In this document: positions 50,301-58,759 of the stretch, in pieces | Layout: each line of letters opens with the position of its first letter | How positions within the stretch are numbered: position 1 is the first letter of the stretch | Source of the DNA: Argopecten irradians | Lineage: Eukaryota; Mollusca; Bivalvia; Pectinida; Pectinidae | Assembly: GCF_041381155.1 (NCBI RefSeq) | Contig: NC_091142.1 | Location: 39,419,604-39,483,603, forward strand | DNA: 64,000 nt | Reading direction: 5' to 3' | The notes under the pieces: generated by a model | The model's input: the letters and a program-made list of their open reading frames with translations, nothing else | Database searches by the model: none | Told to the model about the DNA's origin: nothing | Program-made: the position numbers and the translations under genes

Positions 50301-52226
50301 ATGGCTGTACAAGTAAATGTGAATGCCCTGACTCATTAGCTCACCTGGCCCAAAGGGCTTATGTCATGGCGCGGCGTCCGTCGTCCGTCCGTCCGTCCGT
50401 CGGTCGTCCGTCCGTCCGTCCGTCAACATTTAACTTAAATCGCTACTAGTCATAGAGTTCCGCATGGATTGTGACCAAATTTGGCCATAAACATCCTTGG
50501 GTGAAGGGGAACAGAGCTTGTATAAATTTTGGCTCTGATCCCCCAGGGGCAGGAGGGGCGGGGCCCAATAATGGTAATAGAGGTAAATCCTATAAATCGC
50601 TACTTGTCCTAGAGTTCTACATGGATTGTAACCAAATTTGGCCTTAAACATCCTTGGGGGAAGGGGAACAGAACTTGTATAAATTTTGGCTCTGACCCCC
50701 CTGGGGCAGGAGGGGCGGGGCCCAATAGGGGAAATAGAGGTAAATACTATAAATCGCTACTTGTCCTAGAGTTCTACATGGATTGTAACCAAATTTGGCC
50801 ACAAACATCCTATGGGGAAGGGGAACAGAACTTGTATAAATTTTGGCTTTGACCCCCCGGGGGCAGGAGGGGCGGGGCCCAATAGGGGAAATAGAGGTAA
50901 ATCCTATAAATCGCTACTTGTCCTAGAGTTCTACATGGATTGTAACCAAATTTGGCCACAAACATCCTTGGGTGAAGGGGAACAGAACTTGTATAAATTT
51001 TGGCTCTGACCCCCCGGGGGTAGGAGGGGCGGGGTCCAATAGGGGAAATAGAGGTAAATCCTATAAATCGCTACTTGTCCTAGAGTTCTGCGTGGAATGT
51101 AATCAAATTTGGCCACAAACATCCTTGGGGGAAGGGGTACAGAACCTTTATAAATTTCCGCTCTGACCCCACCGGGGCAGGAGTGGCGGGGCCCAATAGG
51201 GGAAATAGAGGTAAATCCTATAAATCGCTACTTGTCCTAGAGTTCTGCATGGATTGTAACCAAATTTGGCCACAAACATCCTTGGGGGAAGGGGAACCGA
51301 ACTTGTATAAATTTTGGCTCTGACCCCACGGGGGTAGGAGGGGCGGGGTCCAATAGGGGAAACAGAGGTAAATCCTATAAATCGCTACTTGTCCTAGAGT
51401 TCTGCATGGAATATATAACCAAATTCGGGCACAAACATCCTTGGGGGAAGGGGAACAGAACTTGTATAAATTTTGGCTCTGATCCCCCCGGGGCAGGAGG
51501 GGTGGGGCCCAATATGGGAAATAGAGGTAATTCCTATAAATTGCTACTTGTCCTAAAGTTCTGCATGGATTGTTACCAAATTTGGCCACAAACATCCTTG
51601 GGTAAAGGGGAACAGAACTTGTATAAATTTTGGCTCTGACCCCCCGGGGGCAGGAGGGGCGGGGTCCAATAGGGGAAATAGAGGTAAAAATTCAAATTCC
51701 TTCAGAAAAGAAACAATGAACCTGTATTCAGAATATGGCTTGACATTACAAACCAGGTGAGCGATACAGGCCCTCTTGTTATTTGAAGAATTATCAGAAA
51801 TATTTAGAACTTGCTTTTCAGTGATACTCTACATGTTTATCAAGCAATTCAAGTTTGACTTTGATAATATCCAAAACAGTTACAATGATAAAATTTGTAT
51901 CAGTAGATTTTAACTCCAGGTAATATCTTCATTAAAACTTTGTATGTCAATATCAAAGACTTACAATTTAGGCTAGATCGTTAGTTTGTTATTCTTGATT
52001 GTTTCAGATTGTAACTGTGGATATTAAAAAGGATGGTTTCATCAAGTATGTACGTGATACTGCCAAGAAGACAAACCAGGCCAATCGACTAGAGAAGGCC
52101 ATTTCTATACAGATAGACAATGATGAGGATGTAAGGGGATCGCGGGACACCAGCACATCCTCCCAAATGGAGCCAAACTCTTTTCTGCTACGAGATGCAA
52201 ACAGCAATATATCAAAACTGAAATGA
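29308..52226 (+). CDS. Stand-alone clathrin heavy chain N-terminal (beta-propeller) domain protein, 9 exons
   Basis: Coding exons: 29308-29352, 32019-32129, 43918-44020, 47758-47910, 48513-48631, 48817-48981, 49573-49689, 49966-50139 and 52008-52226; 1206 nt, 401 residues. All junctions are GT-AG and in phase. Residues 1-330 align along the clathrin heavy chain terminal domain. Landmarks: HIGI and VTMTSDRW near 18-35, TSADSIQMNPTQPVIALKAG, FWTWLNPDIIAMVTDTVIYH, KWLAVTGLTPE, ITQLYSVS, LLFVMTKYGYLYLCDMET and GIVGVTRGGQ. A short stretch like the first linker helix follows (GFIKYVRDTAKK), then about 40 polar residues and TGA. A full heavy chain has about 1675 residues; the leg, light-chain-binding and trimerisation regions are absent here and are not seen in the 11.8 kb downstream. 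In full clathrin this propeller binds adaptor peptides. A soluble adaptor-binding role is inference. No frame breaks argue against a pseudogene. Confidence 0.9.
29353..32018 (+). other. Intron 1 of the clathrin-like gene
   Basis: Holds a local duplication around 31010-31400: 'gacttgctaaagtcc', 'catgaagttttcttgatgtt' and 'aataatgtaccttt' each occur twice, about 210-240 bp apart. A 34-bp tandem duplication lies near 30890-30950. Open frames at 30627-31001 and 31131-31313 fall in this duplicated AT-rich region and have no recognisable domain. Confidence 0.45.
32846..33003. repeat. Foldback element / imperfect inverted repeat
   Basis: Arms 32897-32930 and 32945-32977 share 'aatcaacaaatattatattg' as inverted copies with only a few mismatches across about 33 bp. 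Outside them, 'tacaaatattctataggtta' (from 32849) and its inverted counterpart near 32977-33003 extend the pairing. 'gtgcaatataac'-type motifs recur at 33400-33480 and may belong to a longer element. Confidence 0.6.
34592..34922 (+). repeat. 79-bp tandem repeat, about 4 copies
   Basis: Units start tcacctttgggtcacatgtt at 34592, 34671, 34750 and 34829 (period 79), with a partial fifth at 34908. Copies are almost identical, pairing as two 'tttacaacac' units then two 'tttcaatac' units, which points to recent pairwise expansion. Confidence 0.85.
35603..35772 (+). mobile_element. MITE, ACAGAGTTATCTSCCYTT family, copy 2
   Basis: Left end ttgcacattacagagttatc and right end 'gggaggtaactctgtcatat' are inverted repeats 168 bp apart. 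This is the best-preserved copy; the interior has 'agagaaaacaacatgaattt' and 'gacgtcacaattgatacc'. Confidence 0.75.
36093..36235 (-). mobile_element. tRNA-derived SINE, minus orientation, copy 2
   Basis: 'aggaaactggagtgcccaga' and 'aaccactacaccaccc' (the complement of an A-box-like TGGTGTAGTGGTT) are present. The same layout of the 'ccagagaaaacc' segment then tRNA-like segment occurs at 24926 and 44795. Confidence 0.5.
36249..36643 (+). repeat. 55-bp minisatellite, about 7 copies
   Basis: Units start aggtagagctggggtgaatc at 36311, 36366, 36421 and on, every 55 bp; the first unit (from 36249) is diverged. 'catacatgtatag' at each junction includes the palindrome TACATGTA. Confidence 0.85.
37970..40362 (+). 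mobile_element. Composite element with two 649-bp terminal direct repeats
   Basis: Direct copies 37970-38618 and 39714-40362 have equal length (649 bp) and I see essentially one difference between them (gcgcc versus gcacc). Each begins GGTAGCAGAAAACAG and ends CTCTGGTTTGCTACC, so the repeat itself has inverted tips (GGTAGCA). They flank 1095 bp of unrelated non-coding DNA that starts TTATAC and ends GTATAA. The outer flanks match (ATA before 37970 and ATA after 40362), while the inner ones do not. This suggests the whole 2393 bp moved as one unit. It is LTR-like in layout but lacks TG...CA tips, a primer site or reading frames. The class is unknown. Confidence 0.65.
38941..39024 (+). promoter_or_regulatory. 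Cluster of four perfect TGACGTCA (CRE/ATF) sites
   Basis: TGACGTCA occurs at 38941-38948, 38958-38965, 38998-39005 and 39017-39024, all within the internal segment of the composite element. Four full palindromes in 84 bp are far above expectation in AT-rich DNA. CREB/ATF binding is family knowledge; activity is inference. Confidence 0.5.
40869..40945 (+). mobile_element. MITE, CCGTATTYGACCCAATAAGC family, one end only
   Basis: accgtattttaaccactaag with 'cacccttgtccctataac' resembles one terminus of the family; the other end is not found. Confidence 0.35.
44795..44966 (-). mobile_element. tRNA-related SINE, minus orientation, copy 3
   Basis: 'ggaaagccagagtacccaga', 'cctgacaactatcccacatt' and 'catcttaaccacccggct' occur in the same order as at 24926. 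It is in intron 3 of the clathrin-like gene. A plus-strand open frame at 44823-45077 is this repeat. Confidence 0.6.
45726..45980 (-). mobile_element. MITE, CCGTATTYGACCCAATAAGC family, copy 3 (longer, decayed)
   Basis: Left end ccatatttgattctataagc and right end 'gcgcttatagggtcaaatac' are inverted repeats about 250 bp apart. The interior 'tttaggcttcaaaaaggggg' matches the copy at 57324. Confidence 0.55.
46571..47254 (+). repeat. Tandem duplication, unit 332 bp, two copies
   Basis: tcactttgtgtcccattcag at 46571 recurs at 46903, and the homology runs to about 47254 with substitutions and small indels. Shared blocks include 'taaataattttacatagacc' and 'gttacagtagctattgtgtt'. It is in intron 3 of the clathrin-like gene. 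Confidence 0.85.
48251..48392 (-). mobile_element. MITE, ACAGAGTTATCTSCCYTT family, copy 3
   Basis: aacagagttatctccctttc at the left and 'agggcagacaactctgtaat' at the right. The interior 'gtatcaattgtgacatcatt' is the reverse complement of the interior of copy 2, so this copy is in opposite orientation. It is in intron 4 of the clathrin-like gene. Confidence 0.7.
50330..51780 (+). mobile_element. Interspersed element with GCTCACCTGG termini and internal 157-bp tandem array
   Basis: Left end 'ttagctcacctggcccaaag' and right end 'aaaccaggtgagcgatacag' form a short inverted terminus (GCTCACCTGG/CCAGGTGAGC). A (CGTCC)n-rich segment follows the left end. The interior holds about eight tandem units of 157 bp, starting at cgctac near 50441, 50598, 50755, 50912, 51069, 51226 and 51383. 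The repetitive open frames on both strands here are repeat products. It sits in intron 8 of the clathrin-like gene, immediately before the divergent last exon. Confidence 0.75.
50441..51690 (+). repeat. 157-bp tandem repeat, about 8 copies
   Basis: Each unit holds 'cgctacttgtcctagagttc', 'ggattgtaaccaaatttggc' and a GC-rich core 'ggcaggaggggcggggccca'. The spacing is exactly 157 bp for six intervals. The core is the most GC-rich sequence in the window. Confidence 0.88.
52008..52226 (+). CDS. Terminal exon of the clathrin-like gene with a divergent tail
   Basis: Acceptor gtttcag at 52001-52007. The exon opens with IVTVDIKKDGFIKYV, matching the last propeller strand and first linker helix of clathrin, then leaves homology. 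The tail contains EKAISIQIDNDEDVRGSRD and a serine/threonine-rich DTSTSSQMEP segment before the TGA at 52224-52226. No internal donor is seen that could lead to further leg exons. A candidate ATTAAA poly(A) signal lies at 52655-52660. Confidence 0.85.
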   Translation: MVTVDIKKDGFIKYVRDTAKKTNQANRLEKAISIQIDNDEDVRGSRDTSTSSQMEPNSFLLRDANSNISKLK

Positions 52227-52727
52227 TACAGACATCAATATAAACACATTTGTAATGGTAACGATGTCTCAGGTTGATGATAAAGTTTGGCAAACAAATC
52301 AAGTCAAGATTACAGAATTTTTTTTTCTAGCTATATGTACCATCTATTGGAATGTAAAAGAAAATCTTATATGGATTACAAGATAGTGTTAATGGATGTG
52401 GTATTGCTGTAAGTCATGTGACATTTGGCTTATTTGAAACATTGACATCAATTTCAGATGGTTGTAAACCCACAATAACCACTGAAGTTGATCTCTTATA
52501 TCTAATCTAGTCAGCATGATAGCATTTCAGAATTTCATTGATGGTTTTAATGTTCAAAGACGATATCATCCGGTCTCAAACGTTTCATAAGAAGCTTCAT
52601 CTCTCATCATCAGTATCCTCATCAGCTTTATAGTGTGTTGTTTGACCTCTCAATATTAAAGCATTGATAGCATCATATACAGTAGTACATTGATCATCAA
52701 AATGTATCAACCAATGTGTTATAAGGC

Positions 52728-53530
52728 AGTGTACTGCAGCTAGTATTTACCAGTGTTATAAATGTTCTCTCTAGCCGAGGGTTACCAGTATATTGAGGCT
52801 AGTATTTACCAGTGGTATAAATGTTCTCTCTAGACGAGGGGTACCAGTATATTGGGGCTAGTTAGACGAGGGGTACCAGTATATTGGGGCTAGCTAGCCG
52901 AGGGGTACCAGTATATTGGGGCTAGCTAGCCGAGGGGTACCAGTATATTGGGGCTAGCTAGCCGAGGGGTACCAGTATATTGGGGCTAGCTAGCCGAGGG
53001 GTACCAGTATATTGGGGCTAGCTAGCCCAGGGGTACCAGTATATTGGAGCTGGCTAGCCGAGGGGTACCAGTATATTGGGGCTAGCTAGCCGAGGGGTAC
53101 CAGTATATTGGGGCTAGCTAGCCGAGGGGTACCAGTATATTGGGGCTAGCTAGCCCAGGGTTACCAGTATATCAGGGCTAGTATTTACCAGTGGTATAAA
53201 TGTTCTCTCTAGACGAGGGGTACCCGTATATCAGGGCTAGCTAGACGAGGGGTACCAGTATATTGGGGCTAGCTAGCCGAGGGGTACCAGTATATTGGGG
53301 CTAGCTAGTCGAGGGGTACCAGTATATTGGGGCTGGCTAGCCAAGGGGTACCAGTATATTGGGGCTAGCTAGCCGAGGGGTACCAATATATTGGGGCTAG
53401 CTAGCCCAGGGGTACCAGTATATTGGAACTAGCTAGCCATGGGGTACCAGTATATTGGGGCTAGTATATACCAGTTTTATAAATGTTCTCTCTGGCCGAG
53501 GGGTGCCAGTATATTGGGGCTAGTGTTTAT
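52728..53530 (+). repeat. 32-bp minisatellite with longer interspersed units
   Basis: The basic unit agccgaggggtaccagtata followed by ttggggctagct repeats every 32 bp. At 52740, 52800, 53180 and 53460 longer units carry 'gtatttaccagtggtataaa' and 'tgttctctctag'. The GCTAGCTAGC junction is palindromic. It begins about 500 bp after the stop codon of the clathrin-like gene. Confidence 0.85.
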
Positions 53531-54930
53531 CAGGGTTACTGAAACTCTATTTAGCCAAGAGGTATATTGACGAATCGCCAGTGGGTAACACATGTGACTT
53601 TGCATTTTGTATTATGATTCAACATCTTTTTCCATGACATTGAATGGGTACATGCATGATGTGTGGCTACTAGCTACTAACTACCTGGTGAATGTTAATT
53701 AGGGCTAGTGGTCTCTAGAGTTACACCTATTCATATTGTTTATTACTGGTTGGTCTTATTTCACCTCTCATCAAATATACATAGTATATAAATCTTTAAC
53801 CTTCGTAGGTCATGAATCATCAGTGTTTCCCATAATTTTAATTTGTGTTACGTATATTAAGATTAAATGTCATAGATAGTCATGTCTAATTAATTGACTG
53901 ATATTGTCTAATACCGGCAGAAATGTGAGCCATGATGTTATAATTGATACAGTAATTGTCTTCATAAATTGTACACAATTAAAAGTCAATCTGTTGATTA
54001 AAGTATGTAAGTGAATTAGTTCCGAAGAGAGTACTTATACAAATTTTTAATAAATAATTTAAATATTGTGTCAATATAACTTCTTATCCTGACTAATGTG
54101 ATATTATTTGTCTAAACAAAGGAAAGATCTGTTTTAGCTTTCAACAGTTATGATATGTGGTTAAACATACAATGGAATGATAATCCGGAAGCTGATTTAG
54201 TAAACGATATTCGAAACATTTACAATCCCAAATGTTTAGGCCTGGGACACTAAGAGTTTGGATTATAGATGGTCCACTATATTTGTTGTTGACTGAAATC
54301 CATAGAAAATCCACGTTTTTCTCAATAGAAATCCAGCCATTGACACTGGTGTAAAAGGATACACTTGTGATGTTGTAAACCAACTTATTCTCTTGTGATT
54401 AAAGGAAAAATGCAGAAATTAGTTGCTAAGAAAATGATTTGGTTTACAGTGTAAGGGTATTTTAAATCTTATTAACATCTTGTGGTAGCTTATTTGTATG
54501 CTTAACCGCTTTGATATATAAACTAGATCTCATTGTAGGATCAAATTTTTTTTTGATGAAATCCATGTAGGTGTGATGTCAATACTATATACAACAATAG
54601 TTATGACATATGATATGGTATGAGTAACAAAATGGTCTTTTGCGTCTACTAAATTTCGCAATTTCCATTTCAAAACAAGTTCAAGAAGATAATCATTTGC
54701 AGGTTTAAAAATTGAATTTTAAATTCATATCAATATAAATGCTGTAAATGTTCATTCACGAAGATCAACTTTCAAAAAATTACTGGGCATGTGAAATTTG
54801 CCAAAGTCAATCGCATGGGAAAGAATATTGGCTTACTTTAAGTTGAAGATCCATTTAATTTGAAGCATTAATTGTATTAGTAATAGCAGAACATACAAAT
54901 ATTCAGAATTGAACTGTTATCATGGCCCCA

Positions 54931-55288
54931 CTTACTGAGTTACTGTAAATCCTTTATTTTCACCTACTGAGTTACTGTAAATCCTTTATTTTCACCTACT
55001 GAGTTACTGTAAATCCTTTATTTTCACCTACTGAGTTACTGTAAATCCTTTATTTTCACCTACTGAGTTACTGTAAATCCTTTATTTTCACCTACTGAGT
55101 TACTGTAAATCCTTTATTTTCACCTACTGAGTTACTGTAAATCCTTTATTTTCACCTACTGAGTTACTGTAAATCCTTTATTTTCACCTACTGAGTTACT
55201 GTAAATCCTTTATTTTCACCTACTGAGTTACTGTAAATCCTTTATTTTCACTTACTGAGTTACTGTAAATCCTTTATTTTCACCTACA
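54931..55288 (+). repeat. 32-bp minisatellite, about 11 copies
   Basis: cctactgagttactgtaaat followed by cctttattttca repeats with almost no variation (one cttactg unit near 55250), so it is probably young. Confidence 0.9.
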
Positions 55289-56276
55289 TTGTATGCTTCA
55301 ATTTTGCGGTAAAGCAGAAGTCATGAGAATGGCTATTGCTGCAATAGAGTCACAAGAATGAGTAACATACACCCATATGACTTTGAATTGCAAAATCAAA
55401 TATCCGCAGCGAAGTTAGTTAAAAGTAATGAGGTTTGATGGTATGGTTGATATGTGGATCAGGATGCCTCGATCAGTCGTCATTTCTTACACATTGAATA
55501 CTTCTTGGCTTTAAAGTGAAGGTTTTGTAAAGTTTTGATTCAGCACTAAATTTCCAAACACAAAATTTCTTTAAAACAAGTTTGATAATAAAATCATATC
55601 ATGCTTTTTGCTCCAAAAATACTTTGTTTATAAATTATCTTTCTTCAGAATATGACTGAAATTCTAACAGCAAAAATTTTCTTTCAATAAAAGAAAAATT
55701 TTATTGCCTTTGATTTTTCATTTCATAATACATGTAAATTACATACATTTGTATCAGAATTTCGAAATAACAGCATTTTGATGAAGATATTTCACATTGA
55801 ATCAAACCTTTACTAACACCACTCAAATGTTTGTTGTATAGCTATATATTGTTGACATTTGGAGCTACATCGAATAGTTGTTAGTTTATTACCTGGCTTG
55901 TTTAGTTTGTGTGTAAGTTGGGGAAACCCATCTGTAAAATCAACTTTGTGCCAAAAGTAAAATACAATGATCTGTAATTATAAAACAGTGTAGTCCTAAT
56001 TGTTGTCGTGAAACATTTACTTCTAGCAGAATTTTAGTATTCATTTTAAATAATATTGTCACAAACACTCAGCTTTAAATCTATTAGAAATCCTAAAATT
56101 ACAGTTTACATATTTACGCATTACCACAGTATTTTTTGTTCATGTAAAAGGATTTGTACATAGTAATATAGCTTTACTATGACGTTGTATATCAGTAGTT
56201 TTGTGTGGTTGCTTTAATAATTGCTCTTTGGCACTGAAAATTGGTTCTAAAATTTTACCAAAGCTTTGCACTCCAT

Positions 56277-56440
56277 CTCCTTACATAGTTATCTGCCTTT
56301 GTGTGTAGATTTGACATAATAAGTTTACACGCACAAATCATGTTGTTTTCTCTTAGAAATATGTCGTTAAACTTACAGCAACATAACGTCAAAATCAATT
56401 ACCTACACACAAGAGGAGACAACTCCAGAATATACTAATG
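56277..56440 (+). mobile_element. MITE, ACAGAGTTATCTSCCYTT family, copy 4 (decayed)
   Basis: ttacatagttatctgccttt and 'caagaggagacaactccaga' are weak inverted ends. The interior 'catgttgttttctcttagaa' is the complement of the family's conserved 'agagaaaacaacatg', so this copy is diverged and inverted internally relative to copy 2. Confidence 0.5.
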
Positions 56441-57323
56441 CAGAATTAATTTTGGCAATGTCGCAGGCTCGACTAATCTGACAGAATTTTTTGGTTTAGC
56501 CTTTAAGATTATTTCCTACCTCCGCAGCATTTCCTAGTGCCTTCTGATGTACTGAAGGCAGCTTTTAGCCCTTATTTCTGTGTAAAACTGTCAAAAATTT
56601 TCAGGTACCATTACAGTAAATGTCTATATTTTAGCGTTAATCATATTTTATAGCTCTTTCTGCGCCAGACATTTTGTGCTAATTGCATTTTCTGTCATAA
56701 GAATAGTAATAACCATATGAATGTGTAGATTTATCATTACACTGATCTGTTCAGAAGTGATTTTTCACTAAAATTTGATAACATCATAATGAGAACATTT
56801 ACAGTACAAATGATAGGTGTAATATTTTCAATTTGGAACTGAATGTTAGCAAATCAAAGAAAAGTTAGCTTGAGGTTCATGATGGAGACATATAGTATTC
56901 GTCAGAATATTGTTCAAGTTGAATTCAAAAAGTATTAAAAGCAAGGAATTGTGATATTAAAATTAAAAGTAATGAAAAATATCCAATTTAGTGTATTAAC
57001 TATAGTACCATGTAAAATGGTCTTGGTTTAACCTTTAAACTTGTTGTAAATGTAAATGAGTATATATACCGTGAAAAAGTCTAAATTTATGTCTAGAAGT
57101 GCTAGAAATTTTACTTTATGAAGGCTTTATATATATATATATGTGTGTATTTCAATGCTTGTTATATATAGTTACTGTTTAACTTGTAAACAATCATTTG
57201 TATTTTTGTGCCATTTTTAAATGTATGACTATACATGTATATCAATGATATTTTGTTTTTTAGTTGATATTGTACATTTTTAGCATTATAGATAAAAACG
57301 TAACCTATGATTTTATCTGTAGT

Positions 57324-57513
57324 ACCATATTTGACCCAATAAGTGTCCAGTTTGTTCAGAAAATTGAAAAATGAAAAGGTGCTTAATAAGATGAAATTAT
57401 TGTAAATTTATGTAATTTTGGTCTTTATTTATGCTCGGATAATGATATTTAGGCCTCAAAAGTGGGAGAGGCGCTTATTTGGACATGGGCACTAATTGGG
57501 TGGAATACGGTAT
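57324..57513 (-). mobile_element. MITE, CCGTATTYGACCCAATAAGC family, copy 2
   Basis: ccatatttgacccaataagt at the left and 'actaattgggtggaatacgg' at the right are inverted repeats about 190 bp apart. The interior 'ggtctttatttatgctcgga' is shared with other copies. Confidence 0.7.
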
Positions 57514-58620
57514 TTATTATGTTGACAATCCATCTCTGATCTTGATTGTAAATGCAGTACTTACTTTTATCACATAATCCGCCTGATATCCAGTGACTTC
57601 ACACATGTAATATTTTTGGCTGGAAATTTATTGTGACCTCAGGACTTGATGCTGGTAAACAATAACGTGCCGTCGGGGTTTGAGGATGTTCTCACAAAGT
57701 GGTGTAATTATATTACATGATAAATAAATAATATTTTGATTAAAATATGAATCCTTATTCTCCATTTCATAAAAGATCTGACAACCGTTCATGCTATGGT
57801 GATCTGTAACTATTTTCTTTTTAATCCTGTTACAATTTTTGTGATATTACTACATACATGAAAAGGATTATGTATACTTTGAAAGCTCTGCAAACTGTTG
57901 AATCCTTGGAACTTTATCTTCAAGATTTTTGGAGACAGTATCGGTAATTTTGTTGGACAATCACATTGACTTCCCTGTGATGGGATGTTGTCAGATATCC
58001 TCTATGGAACAGAGTGGGAATATATTATTTATCTATATTTAAATCATATTTACAGAATTCCTACCAATTAAGTCCCTGTGTATTTATCAATCTTCAAATA
58101 TCACCGACTGAAACTGATCTTCCCATGTTTTACATAATGGCTTTTTACATCGATCAACATTTGTAAATATTTACATGTTGTGTAACAAGTTAGATTGTAG
58201 CTTGTTAATATGTTTGAGATTTATATATATATATATATATATATATACGTATATTTAAGTTTTCTGGTATTGTGTGAGGCTACTAATACTGTGTGATATA
58301 TAGTTGAGTTATTATTATTGTTTATTTCTGTTATTACTTTTTATTTTATAACTAAGTTTATATTATTATGCTTCATACTACATCAATGAGGCTGTCAATT
58401 CTGTCTCTGATAGCAATAAATAATTCAATTTTGCTTGTTACAAGGATTTTCATTGGCTTAAAAATTTACTTTATCAGCCCATAAAGAAAAAAATGGTGTT
58501 GCCGTTTGTAATGTTGCTTCTGATTGGCTGAGATGACAGCGTAATGATTTCATTGACAAAAGAGTCACAAAATGAATTTTGAATATTGAAGCCATCATCT
58601 TTATTACATTGAATTATAAA

Positions 58621-58759
58621 GATTAATTTGAATAGATTTTGTATATTATGGAGATATAACACAAAAATCTGAAAGTACTCTCATTCGCAGTTTATCTAGA
58701 GATACACTCAGATTTTTGTGTTATATCTCCATAACATAAAAAATCTATTAAATTTAATC
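58621..58759. repeat. Foldback with 52-bp arms
   Basis: 58621-58672 and 58708-58759 are inverted copies with a 35-bp spacer. The inner 28 bp (tatggagatataacacaaaa and onward) pair without mismatch and the outer part has a few. No terminal duplication is obvious. Confidence 0.75.

Noticed and set aside
50430..51639. Several repetitive open frames on both strands
   Set aside because: They follow the 157-bp tandem units of the interspersed element and have no domain.
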